Below are positions 11,545-21,960 of a stretch of DNA of 64,000 nt, one piece after another. Location: contig CALSFV010000056.1 in assembly GCA_943737045.1 (NCBI GenBank), positions 372,001 to 436,000 on the forward strand, given 5' to 3'. A model generated the notes under the pieces. The model had not been told where the DNA came from. It ran no database searches and worked only from the letters and a program-made list of their open reading frames with translations. How positions within the stretch are numbered: the first letter of the stretch is position 1; every line of letters starts with the position of its first letter. Both the position numbers and the translations under genes were made by a program. The DNA is from Parapristionchus giblindavisi. Taxonomy: Eukaryota; Nematoda; Chromadorea; Rhabditida; Diplogasteridae.

Positions 11545-12050
11545 AGGTTTTGTCGACAGCATTCGATTAAGCTCTTGAAAGGGGAATTTCATTGGCATTT
11601 GGCATTTTGTTCGCCTTTTGACAATGGCATTTTGTGAATAACGTCTAAGTTCGTTCTGCTAACGGAGTACCTTTCGATGATTTCTGGTAGCACTTGGCAG
11701 ATGGGTAATGTGCATATGAGAGAATGTTCCAGCTGGGCCCAGTGGATGAGTATTCAGTCCAACGAGAAATCAATAAACTTCGAGAAACATCGATAACTGG
11801 GCCAGAGAGCCACTCCTTTCGATGGAATTTGGGTGAGCGACTCGACGGCGATCATCAGAACCAGTATCCATTATATTACAGAGGAAACCTGTCAAGGAGA
11901 CGACAATGCCGAGTAGATCAAAGCGACTCTAGGCTTTAATTAGTAATTCACGAAAATTCAAATGAAGTTTATTTTTCATTCATTCAACCAATGGCAGAGC
12001 AATTTGCCTTTCAAGAGCTTAAACGAAATCTGTCGACAGCTCTATCCATC
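11545..12050. repeat. Inverted-repeat bounded segment
   Basis: GTCGACAGCATTCGATTAAG then CTCTTGAAAGG near 11555 faces CCTTTCAAGAGCTTAAACGA then TCTGTCGACAGC near 12007-12040: imperfect inverted ends of about 40 bp around a 450-bp interior. The interior holds a 71-codon ORF (11724-11939) of no recognised family. Confidence 0.45.
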
Positions 12051-12082
12051 AAAATCAAAAAGTTACATTTTCACATATATTT

Positions 12083-12506
12083 ACAAGGGAACGTTCCCAA
12101 TTTGTCCTGGCCATATGAGATGGCAATAGCATGAATACAATCAGTTTTCGATGCTGATTACGAATCCGCTTTCATACGTTGCCCAATCGAGCTGAGCTTC
12201 GAGAAAATCGATATTGAAATTCGACTAGTTGATTCGGAAATTAATGTTGATTTCTACACAAACCATCCTAATGAGTTCATGAACTCATATATCAATTATC
12301 CAAACAACTGCTGGTATGTTTTAGTAGATAAGGTAGATGAGATGCGAATTTTCGAATCACCTAGTCGAATTTCAATATCGACTTTCTCGAAGCTCAGCTC
12401 GATTGGGCAATGTATGAAAGCGGATTCGTAATCAGCATCGAAAACTGATTCTAAACATACTATTGATATCTCATATGGCCAATACAAGTTGGGAACGTTC
12501 CCTTGT
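12083..12506. mobile_element. Palindromic MITE (ACAAGGGAAC family), copy 1
   Basis: Ends ACAAGGGAACGTTCCCAA and TTGGGAACGTTCCCTTGT. The arms are inverted across their length (for example TGAGCTTCGAGAAAATCGAT against ATCGACTTTCTCGAAGCTCA). A related copy is at 15076-15702. Confidence 0.8.
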
Positions 12507-13344
12507 TAGCTGAAAGTACTCCTGGGGAGACGCTTGATCTACCAACCTTCCTACATTAGGGATATCCTACCCAAAGCACATCGAAAACTGTGAAGAAAAT
12601 GTGGGTCAAATCAAAAATAGAATCCTGCAATCTTTAGATGCCATTGGTGATAAATCGGATGGGAGGAGGCCTAAGGAGGTACCATTGTTTTCAGTAGAAG
12701 TGTACTGTATTGGGCTACCGTAATTTCGTGGAGTAAATTTTCCGGTCGACCCTCGAGAATTCATGGTTGAAAATGACCGAGATCGAAAAAATAATGATGG
12801 TCCGAGACCAACTACTATTTTCCATTATATCAACCGTGAACCAACTCGAACTGCTGTAATCGTAATAGACGCACTTGAATTTGCCGTGAACATCGCCGCA
12901 ATAATATAAGTTATGGTAGCTCGATTAAGCAACGGAATCAACAAAAATAAAAGTGGGCTCACTACTACTATAATGGATAATAATAATTGATCTCTGACCA
13001 GCACCTATTTTTCGAGCTCGGCTACTCTCAACCAGGGATGTGCATTTTACGTTATACGATTTTACGAATTTTGCGATTTTACGGCATTTTTCGTAAAATT
13101 TTTCCGGTGTAAAATTTTACGAAAAGCGAAAACTTTAATGAAACGAAAAAAAATGGTAGAATAACAGGAAAATAGGTTAAATTAATTCCAAAAAATGTCC
13201 AAAATCATTTTTGGGATGGAGTTCTGCAAAAGTTTTTATGAGCTGTAACTTCTTGCTTATCACCTTGCATAAAATATTTGAGAGTAGTTAGATATTTGTA
13301 TGCTTACGCTCCCTTGTTTTTGTAAAAAATAGCAAAATAACCAT
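12507..13344 (+). other. Unassigned segment with weak coding-like pieces
   Basis: A plus frame near 12545-12690 reads LGISYPKHIENCEENVGQIK and ends at a GTACC donor-like site. Another near 12760-12910 includes TTIFHYINREPTRTAVIVID. There is no recognisable family. At 13027-13143 an AGGGATGTGCATTTTACG segment of TTTTACG repeats resembles one at 42925-43020. Otherwise nothing seen. Confidence 0.25.
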
Positions 13345-13415
13345 GACACGGTCGGGAATCGAACCAGGTTGTATGCGGGTGATAATTTGATGCGCCCCGT
13401 TGCGTTGCATTTCAG
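13345..13415 (-). repeat. tRNA-like (tRNA-derived) sequence
   Basis: The minus strand carries a B-box-like GGTTCGATTCC (13355-13365) about 45 bases after a weak A-box-like stretch. The cloverleaf is not closed, so this is a tRNA relic or SINE head rather than a gene. Confidence 0.4.
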
Positions 13416-14282
13416 AATCGTTTCCGTCGCAACTGGTGCTTCCCTTGTGCGCATCGGAAAGAATTTGTTTGTCACGTTTTCATGGGTGTCATTTTGGAGC
13501 CTTAGATGAATGCCGGAAGAATTACATCGAATTGGTTATTTTTAGATGCAAGGAACACCCTTTTCTAACAAAATATTACCTGCACGAAAGTAGAGTTTTG
13601 GATAGATGCTTATTGGTGAGTAAAACAAATAAAATTACATTCAGCAACAATCCGAATATACCTAAACTTTGATAAATCATAGTCAAAGTTTATTAGCATT
13701 AAAATGTTTGTTTTTTCATGAATGCAATTATTTTTACACTATTTACTTAAATCGAATCCCGATCTAATTTGAAACCCTCCGCTCTGGCTACACTATCTCG
13801 CGTTCTGCGAAAGAGTGCTTCTCAAATTAGCTTGAGAAAACTTTAGATGTCGAATTTTTATTGCAAATGATCGAATTCGACCCAAAAAGAACATTGCCTT
13901 TTTTTTATCCGATCATGCCACAATTACCAATTAAACCTATATTCCAATTCACTCATTTTATCTTTCAAATGTGAAAATTTCTATAAAACCTTCAAAGCCG
14001 ATAACAAACTGAGAAACTAGTCGCCAAGATGAAGCCATATCTGGTTATTATATAAAGCGATGTAACCTTTTTTTGTCGTTTGCACACCTGAAATTGATTC
14101 AATATCTTTGCACGTTCATGATGACAGAATGAAGAGCGAGAGAAAAAATGAAATGATAAGCACGAAACATAATGATGATCTCAAAAGTGAATAAGTTAGT
14201 CAATTGAGGGAAAACAAAGAAATTACTTTTTGAAATAAAAATTACAATTTAGATACTGAGATGAAACAAAGAGGTATTCAAT
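13416..14282. other. No gene seen
   Basis: AT-rich DNA. Part of the short hairpin MITE family lies at 13768-13845 (CCCTCCGCTCTGGCTACACT). ORFs here are short and without recognisable features. Confidence 0.5.
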
Positions 14283-14476
14283 CATACATGGGCGCCGACA
14301 TGGGGTGCCCCCTGTAAAATTAGGACTTTTCGAAAATTTGTGGAATGCCCCCCCCCTGTAAAAAATGCGATTAGGTGAAATTTTTGTTAGAAAAGTGAAG
14401 GTCCCCTGTAAAATTAACCATTTTTCGTTCGGATGCCCCCTGTAGAACCGAGCTCCAGGTACCCCGCCCATGTATG
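14283..14476. mobile_element. 194-bp MITE with CATACATGGGCG ends and perfect 8-bp TSD
   Basis: Ends CATACATGGGCG and CGCCCATGTATG are exact inverted repeats. The target duplication TATTCAAT is at 14275-14282 and 14477-14484. The interior repeats CCCCCTGTAAAA-type units four times. The same terminal word ends the element at 41992-43990. hAT-like by its 8-bp duplication. Confidence 0.9.
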
Positions 14477-14484
14477 TATTCAAT

Positions 14485-15075
14485 TAAGGAAACTGAATCA
14501 TATTACCAGGATTGGTCTATCTGCTCTAGTAAAGAAACAGCGATGAACATAACTGAAACTGGATAAGGTGTCTTTAAAGTGCAATCATTTCGCGTCACAT
14601 AAGGGAGACTATAGTGTATTAGAGAATTTGTATATACAATTTTTTCAAAGGATAAATGTACAATTCGACTATTGTAGTCATATCGGAATACTACATAATG
14701 ATTGCTCCTTGCGGGATGCCATCCTGAGAGAAGTAATAGGTCGTAGTGCGCATATATGTGTACGTAGTACGCAGATATATGGATAAATATATCTGCATTT
14801 AACATAAATTAAATTTTAAAAAATAAATTAAATGTGCTAGACTACAAACATGATTTATATTTATTTTTTACAACTGATCAAAAAGCACATGTAATAACTA
14901 AAGGGAGATAAATCTTTTGAGCATTGTTCAAATATGCAGTAATGAAGTGAAATAACGATCATTTGAGACTCTTGTCTCGGAAAATTCCAAAGTTGGTTTC
15001 ATGGAATTTCGGTTCGTAAATTCAACAACATGGGAATGAATGGTAACGATATCGAATGAAAACATTTGTTCTCTA
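14485..15075. other. No gene seen
   Basis: AT-rich spacer between two MITEs. Overlapping ORFs on both strands near 14503-14805 lack family features or splice context. Confidence 0.5.
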
Positions 15076-15702
15076 ACAAGGGAATGGTCTCAATTCGGCC
15101 TGGCCTTATGAGATGTCAATAGTGTGACTAAAATTAGTTATATATGCTGATCGCAAAACCGTTTTAGACAGTGCCTAATCGACCTGAGCTTCGAGAAAAT
15201 CGATATTGAAATTTGGCTTTCTGGGTTGATTCGAAAGTTTATGCTGTCTCCTACACTAAAATATCCCGATGGGTGCGTTAACTCATCTATCAACTATCGA
15301 GAACTGCTTTCCTATTTTCTTTTCTGGTTTTCATATTCACAGCAAAATATTTCAATCTTTCGACAAGAAAAAAATCAGCAAAAGAAAATTGCTTCAAAGG
15401 GGATCGAACCTGTGGCAATCAAAAGTGAAGATGGACACCTTATCCACTACACTACGGAAGTCGATGTCTTGATGGGTGATAAATGAGCTAATGAACCCAT
15501 CGGGATAGTTTAGTGTAGAAGACCATACGAACTTTCGAATCGACCAGCCAGCCAAGAAAGGCAAATTTGAAGATCGATTTTCTCGAAGCTCAGCGCGATT
15601 AGGCAATGCCTAAAAACGGATTTACGATCAGCATATATAACTAATTTTAGTCACACTATTGACATCTCATAAGGTCAAGCCGAATTGAGACCATTCCCTT
15701 GT
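15076..15702. mobile_element. Palindromic MITE (ACAAGGGAAC family), copy 2, with tRNA-like core
   Basis: Ends ACAAGGGAATGGTCTCAATT and AATTGAGACCATTCCCTTGT are exact inverted repeats. The arms share TGAGCTTCGAGAAAATCGAT with copy 1. A tRNA-like insert is at about 15395-15470. Confidence 0.8.
15395..15470 (-). repeat. tRNA-like sequence inside MITE
   Basis: The minus strand reads TAGTGTAGTGGATAAGGTGT (A box) and later AGGTTCGATCCCC (B box), with correct spacing for a tRNA of about 72 bases. The acceptor stem pairs only partly, so a functional tRNA is unlikely. Confidence 0.5.
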
Positions 15703-17213
15703 AAGTATGATAGATTCATTCTACAGTATCTTTCTCGCAAGGACAAAACCATTAATAACTCTCATTTCATTTAGTTATTGTTAGTGACTTTATATAGAAT
15801 GATCATGATACAAAGGAAGAGATGCATCTTGACCTTTTGATATTATAGCATGAATGGGGGTTCTGTGATCTTTAAAAAAAATATCACACTCATTATATAA
15901 TTCTTAGTATAGTATTTGACATAAAAATATTATTGCTGCTTCCGTCAACATAATCAACAGACGCTGTAATAATATGAATCTTTGGTACTTGAGTACCTCA
16001 AATACAAAACTTTTTCCAATCTGTAACCTATACCGGACGAGTAAAGAGAATACGTAGAATACGACACCCCTAAAAATTAATGATAGGACACCCCTAAAAT
16101 TTTGTGGTTCTGGCCGAATGGTGAACGGAAATCAAGAGAGGTATATACCATTTCTATCCCAGAATTGGATAACTACGGCAGCAGCTGTATGATAAAAATC
16201 CATTTCCCCGTTAATGATAAAATAATATATTTCCGAAATTACTTAATGATAGGGCATCCTAATTTTTTTCGCTGAGTAACTTTTTTTTCAAACTTCTGCG
16301 AGGGATCTGACACAGTGAACATAATATGTAATATGTTCACTGATTCAGATAGTCTCTCGTAGAAGTTTGAAAAAATAGTTACTCAGGAAAAAAATTAGGA
16401 TGTCCCACGACAGGGTCAACTTTGTCATGTGATTGACGACAGAATCTTGCTGCGGGCCTAGCACAACGTAGAAATAGTTGATTGTACCGTTCTCAGCTGA
16501 GCTTGATCTGTCGCTGATTCGTTTCTTATAATTTACGATACTTATAAGGTAGAAGACTCAGCTGAGACTTGAGGGAACGACGAACGGAAGTGTTCGCGAT
16601 ATCGAGTCTCCAGATGGTCTACTTGTAATTTCGAAACACCTATGAGATAATACAATAGAGAGAAAAGAGATGGTTGCTGTCAGTTAAAATACTGGGGGTG
16701 CTTCAGCACCCATAGCACTGAATCGCTCTCCTCGATTTCCCGTTGTCGATTATAAGGCAAATGGGGCACAGACCTAACTTTTTTACATTCAAACAAATAA
16801 ATCACCACTTTTCGATCATCTCCAGAATTCCTACGAAGCTTTCTTGTAGCTTATTCAATTTAGAATTAGATGAAATCAATTAACATGGAAAACCCGATTA
16901 TGTCTGGATACCACTGTGGAAGATACTATCATAGCCCATAGGTTTGAACCCCAGGACATTTTTGCTGAGTTTTTCTCTGATTTTCTGTCTATTCGTATGG
17001 TCTAAAAGAAGGGGACCCAGTTTTTTTCGTGACTAAACTGGCCAGGCAGAACTATAGATGACTTCTTCCTGTATGCAAAAAAAATCTCTAAAATTTTTTG
17101 TCTCTAAAATTTTAGGTGCCCCGGAATGTCGTAATCCGAGCTTAAAGTTCATTGATCCCACAGGGAAAGGAGCGAGTTTTTGAATTTGAAAGACAAATAT
17201 ATAAAAATTGCAA
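15703..17213. other. Intergenic, mobile-element debris
   Basis: No gene seen. A palindrome is at 16252-16407 (separate entry). At 16787-16836 the stretch CAAATAAATCACCACTTTTC is an inverted match to 20187-20236, suggesting distant ends of one element or two opposed copies. Confidence 0.45.
16252..16407. repeat. 156-bp palindromic MITE
   Basis: GGGCATCCTAATTTTTTTC pairs with GAAAAAAATTAGGATGTCCC, and the arms continue through GAGTAACTTTTTTTTCAAAC towards a centre near 16333 (ACATAATATGTAATATGT). Not coding. Confidence 0.75.
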
Positions 17214-17285
17214 ACGGGAATCGAACCAGCATGGCGCGGTTACAAGGACGGACAACTAACAACTGACAATGAGCTAGACGCTCTG
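17214..17285 (-). repeat. tRNA-like sequence
   Basis: The minus strand has a B-box-like GGTTCGATTCCCG (17215-17227) and an A-box-like TAGCTCATTG stretch. It is degenerate. Confidence 0.35.
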
Positions 17286-17427
17286 TGAGTTCAACCTATC
17301 AAATTTAATAGAGAACATAATTTCGCTTCCTATAATAAATATAATAATTATTTATTTATCATTAACGATAAACATAGATGTGAGAGAAAAAAATAAAATT
17401 ATGGAATTAAGCAAGTGAGATCAAACA

Positions 17428-18355
17428 ATGATTCAAGTGGGGACGACAGTAGATGATAATGGTTATATAAATCGGTACAATGGAAAGATAGATCATTCTG
17501 AGATCGAAAATTCGATCCTATTTTCGGGTAGTGATAGTAAATGTGCCGCTCTAGCGAAGAAACTGTTCTGCCTATATTGGAACCGTGACCCGGGATTATT
17601 GAAATTTATTCCATTTCCTATTAAATAGGTATTGAAATAATGGGATTTCTTGTTTGAAATTTTGGACTTGCCTCTGAGAAGTTTGACGGAAGTTCTAACG
17701 TCTATAATTAGGCTACGTTTTTCTAGCGTTTCAAGCTTAAGTTTTGTATTACGTTCAGCTGCTCTACGTTTTTCCCATGTGTATCTGTATCATCGTGCGA
17801 ATACTCTTCTGGTAAAGTGATTATGAACTTTTTCGAGGGTTTTATTATCCTTTTTCTGATAGGGATTAAAGACTGTTGAAGCATTTGCAAGGATGGGGCG
17901 AATATAGATCGAGAATGCTTTGAGGAGAATTTCAGGCTTTTTAGTCCGCAGTGCTCGCATTAGTATGTGGCAAACAGACTTTGCTTTTATTGAAATAGCT
18001 CTACAGTGGTCGGAGAATATTAACGTTTTCTGAAAAACATAACCCAGGTCTTTAACTACTTCTTTTTTTATTCAGTATTGCATTTTCAATTATATAGTTC
18101 CCAAAAGATGTAGGGTGGTGCATTTGTGAGATGCGAGCGGCAATTGCCAATCATTAGCCCAACTAACTATTTTATCGAACGCTTTTTCTAGTGTTACGAG
18201 TAGTCCTTATTAAATGATTTATATATTTTAATGTCATCGGCATATAATCTGGCAACAACACCATTATTTTGTAATAGTGCCGGTATTTCAGACGGAGAAA
18301 ATAAAAAAATAGTAAGGAAGCTATGTCCCACGTTCTTTTGTCAATAGAGCACCCC
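17428..18355 (-). pseudogene. LINE (jockey/CR1-type) reverse transcriptase relic
   Basis: Read on the minus strand in several frames, the order of reverse transcriptase landmarks is kept: RLYADDIKIYKSFNK (catalytic YADD), then DKIVSWANDWQLP (W...WQL), KCTTLHLLG, VVKDLGYVF, a long AISIKAKSVCHILMRALRTK stretch, IYIRPILANASTVFNPYQKK, FTRRVFAR, LETLEKRSLIIDVRTSVKLL and a tail FNNPGSRFQYRQNSFFARAA. Internal stops and frameshifts interrupt it. Only the C-terminal part of ORF2 is present (5' truncated), as usual for LINE copies. Confidence 0.75.
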
Positions 18356-18376
18356 AAATCTCGTGGGTCCCCTTCT

Positions 18377-18724
18377 TTAAAGGTGGACTCCCGCGAATAT
18401 TTTCGTGAACAAACTGTGAAGACAGAATGATAGCAAAAGTTATTCTACATACCGTACACTATTTATTTTATGCTAACTCAGCATATTGATCGCTAGAATC
18501 ATGAATGAATCATGCTATCAAACTCAGGCAAAGGCGCGCTTTTTGAAAATAAGAAAGTTCGGCAATAGGATTCGAACCCGCGACCATGCGCTTTCTAGTT
18601 AGAAGTTTTACCACTACGCTAAGGGGACAATGGGTGGTCTCCCTATCTTCTTGCATATCACTAGAAACTTGCATAAGCGAGATATAAGAGATTTGCATGA
18701 TCATTCGCGGGTCTCCACCTTTAA
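18377..18724. mobile_element. MITE with TTAAAGGTGGA ends and tRNA-like core, copy 1
   Basis: Terminal repeats TTAAAGGTGGACTCCCGCGA and CGCGGGTCTCCACCTTTAA are inverted. A minus-strand tRNA-like core lies at 18565-18632, with TAGCGTAGTGGTAAAAC (A box) and GCGGGTTCGAATCC (B box). A relative is at 30737-31074. Confidence 0.75.
18565..18632 (-). repeat. tRNA-like core of MITE
   Basis: A and B boxes are almost ideal, but acceptor arms GTCCCCT and GCCGAAC do not pair and the anticodon stem is short. Probably a tRNA-derived Pol III promoter remnant. Confidence 0.5.
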
Positions 18725-18992
18725 GAAAGTTGATTTCATGACAAATTGAGCTGACAAAGTATGTAAATTCTTGATATTACGAGTTCTTGAAATCATAATT
18801 TATTTTATCTTATTCACAATCAGTTCGGTATAATAACTCTCCAATAATCACTTGAATGGGGGTTGAAATAGCGATAATTCTGTGCCATATGAGTGAAGTC
18901 CATAAAGCATGTATCAGATGAAACTATCTTTAATTTGCACTAAAACAATTACAATAATGGGTGATATGTGTGATAGTATTGTAGGGGTTAAG

Positions 18993-19207
18993 TTATATAC
19001 TTCTCTGAAAAGGATTCCCTGAGGGTATAATTCTTTCTTCTTGGCGAGCGTCGATATCTTCCCTTGCGTCTTTGGGTACGAAGTCCATATGACCTTCGAG
19101 TTGAAACTCGAAGTGTCCTCTGGGGCATAGAACAGGTTTCGTTTGATGCTTCCACGAACATCTTTCGATGTCTATGCAGACGTGTGCAGACGAATGAGGA
19201 GGAGTAA
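18993..19207 (-). pseudogene. Terminal exon of a small cysteine-containing secreted-type protein (fragment)
   Basis: The minus strand has acceptor TATTTTCAG at 19208-19216, then TPPHSSAHVCIDIERCSWKH, KPVLCPRGHFEF and HMDFVPKDAREDIDARQE, ending TAA at 18993-18995. A second decayed copy lies at 21211-21330 (FDFVPKNSIKDFDAQQ, stop). CPRG resembles CPKG of the intact gene at 21961-23387, so a small paralogous cluster is likely. Upstream exons are not resolved. Confidence 0.4.
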
Positions 19208-19754
19208 CTGAAAATATATGAAAAGAAAGAATAAGTACTATTATAAAAATCACTTGTTATATTTGTAGAAGAGACTATGTCTTGTTTTGCATGGTTCAGA
19301 AACTATGTCGATCTCTTTTATATATCAAATAGCGGCGAAGGTCAGCAGGGTTAGGTTAGATGCAACAGATAGACAATCGAGAGTTGGGCGCGATCTAGCA
19401 TTTGAGCGACTTCCGTTCCTTAGAGCCCCGTTTGTCATTTTCTTATGCTAGTAGATTTTACACGCACAATCGATGGGAAGAGATCAAGAGAGAATGACGG
19501 TAGTTCTCCTGCTTTCTTATTTTCACAACTTCTTGAATCATTTGTCATCACTATCTGTTTGTACATGATCGAGTGTTCACTTTTATCGTGATTTGCATTC
19601 ACACTATTGTTAAGTATATCTTTATAATAAGAAAATAGCAAAGGTAACGATAACATGCGGGTTGACAGAAATAGAGAAGTCGGGGATAGAGAATGCAATT
19701 GGCGAGGGCGAAGCTGGAATTGATTGTTCCGCTCTTTCTCCATCCTTGATCCTG

Positions 19755-20025
19755 CCTGCTTTCTCTTCAATGTAGCCTTCAGCACGAATTCTTCTTCTAA
19801 CCTTCCTCCGCACTTGATCCGACAGATCTCCTCGATTCGTTCCTCATCGAAGTGTAGTCTTGCTGTCGTCTCTTGTCCTTTGCCACATTCCAATTTCATA
19901 GACTTCGTATTTTGACATGAGCACGTTGCCACTTGGTGATGGGGGGCTCTTACAGAAGTATTTCAGAATTGCTCCATTCGCGCATCCTGAGCATTCTTGA
20001 GATTGTCGCTTGCGATTTTTCTCCG
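19755..20025 (-). pseudogene. Cysteine-rich fragment resembling the 21961-23387 gene
   Basis: One minus frame reads SQECSGCANGAILKYFCKSP, close in spacing to DGCTGCASPDIKTDKVKCPK of the intact gene. A second frame downstream reads VATCSCQNTKSMKLECGKGQ and EEICRIKCGG to a GTTAGA donor-like site. The frame change suggests decay or an unresolved intron. Confidence 0.3.
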
Positions 20026-20029
20026 GGGC

Positions 20030-21210
20030 AACAGAACAAGCAATTGAGGTTGACCGTATTCGATGAAGATTGAATATTTCTTGCGATTCAATTGGTTTGG
20101 TTTGTTCGTTTGGTTTGATTTGGATTCACTTGATAATTGTGCAAATTGTGAATCTAGGCAGTGGAGTTAGCTAGACGTTTCGGAAGTAGGAATTCCCCCG
20201 GAGACGATTGAAAAGTGGTGATTTATTTGTTCGAATCTTAAAAATGTGCCAAAAAAAGGTTTTTCGCATATGTGCTAGACATATAAATTCTAGTACGATT
20301 TTTTGCGCTCTTTCAAGTGGTAAGCATGATAGGCAATTTTAAAATTTATTTACGCGAGATCAAAGATCAAAGATCACATTTGGAGCTCAACTTTTTTTGC
20401 TGAAGTGTATTCCAAAAAAAACACGGAAACACTTTTCGCCAACTGTGACATATTGATTGCTGGCATACACAAGACGCTTGTTCATATGCTTTTGAGGATG
20501 TAAATAATATAATTCCTAGCTTACTTGATCTCATGAAGTATTTGATACTTGTATTATACATTATAGGTCTAGACTAAGCTTTTGATTGAAAGGCGATATA
20601 GGCACCTGGAAAGATAGTTCGTGTCGAAAAAAAATAAGCGAGCAAATGGCGGAAAAAGAAAATGAACAATAAACAGTATCAAATTTGTATACGAGTGCCT
20701 CACTTTTTGGGCAATTAAACATTTAGCAATAACTATCTTTCGTAAAGGTGTGAAGGAGGAGATGTGCAGTGCTTATATATGTGGACGATAAAGGTGATTC
20801 AATGGCCACGAATGAAAGAATGAGGAAGAGGAAGGAAAGGATCCATTTTTTTTAGAAAAGCGCCCACTCATATTCGAATACATGCGCTACTAGCCATTCA
20901 TTATAGGCCACAGAAATGAACACTCATGAGTAATTTTCGCCTCCCTAATGGGGACGGCAAAGGGGGGATGATTCATTCGAAACGATGGAAAGAAGGAGGA
21001 GGAGGAAAGGAAATAGTGACTCATCAGGAATCATTGATTTAATGATTTTAACTTTTTATTCTTCCTTCTCGGAAGTACACTCCTAGACGTACAAGAAGAA
21101 TGGCAATGCATACAGAACACTTACTATAAGGAAAGCTAAAAGGATGGAAAGTTTCGATGTGGTGGTAATTTTCTTTCTGTCAAGAAATTGCCCGATGTGA
21201 TTACTCTTTC
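20030..21210. other. No gene seen
   Basis: AT-rich spacer. It contains GATCAAAGATCAAAGATC (about 20358-20376) and the 20187-20236 inverted match to 16787-16836. A purine-rich tract lies near 20990-21010. Confidence 0.45.
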
Positions 21211-21380
21211 TTACTGTTGAGCGTCGAAGTCTTTTATTGAATTTTTGGGTACAAAGTCAAAATTACTTTCCAGTTGAGAATTATCAGTGAGAATTATCAG
21301 TGGCATAGAAGTGATCAACAGCAGGACTTCGTGTGCCTTGAAAAACTGAATGAAAAACCCTTTACCTTTTTTTGAACAGA
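21211..21380 (-). pseudogene. Decayed paralogue of the 18993-19207 exon
   Basis: The minus frame ends QLESNFDFVPKNSIKDFDAQ and a stop, against FQLEGHMDFVPKDAREDIDA in the other copy. A short tandem duplication (ATAATTCTCACTG repeated) sits at the position of the lost CPRG motif. Confidence 0.4.
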
Positions 21381-21907
21381 CACATTTCATCCGCACATTC
21401 GCGAGCTTTGAATGCAACTGTGCTATCATTCTAATGGTGTGACCTGTGGGATATCGAGATGTATATGACGTGATCAAAGTAAAGGCTCTTCTAGATAAAA
21501 TTAAGGCTCTCAATCCTTTCCATTCAACCCCGCCCACTTATTTGTCCATCGCTAATACTCCGAACAGAAGGATCCATGAGAATAAAACATCATACTCTCC
21601 ATTCTTTGCACACCCTCTCACCTCTTTTTTCTTATTAAAAAACAATGGTACTTTCACTTTCTAACATCCAAAGCCACCGTTTCCAAATAATTTTTACATC
21701 TCTATTCTTTTAGTGATATCGTATTGAAAGATTTTCGAATGTAGAGTGTTGTCGATTAATACCATGCACATCGAATACCAAATTAATGACGTTTATTTTT
21801 TAACGAACAAATATAGTTTATTATGCCAACATCGAAACGATAAAAGAATAAAAAATAATACGTAACGAATATTTCAGATCTACTGGACGTTTCATTTCTT
21901 CATTATA

Positions 21908-21913
21908 TTTATT
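21908..21913 (-). terminator. Polyadenylation signal AATAAA
   Basis: On the minus strand about 50 bases after the stop codon of the secreted-protein gene. Confidence 0.5.
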
Positions 21914-21960
21914 ATCAAAAATGATTAGTTATTCAGTGCAAATCTTGCTACAACAAACGC

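Noticed and set aside
18565..18632. Functional tRNA gene
   Set aside because: A and B boxes are good but the acceptor stem does not pair and the anticodon arm is defective.
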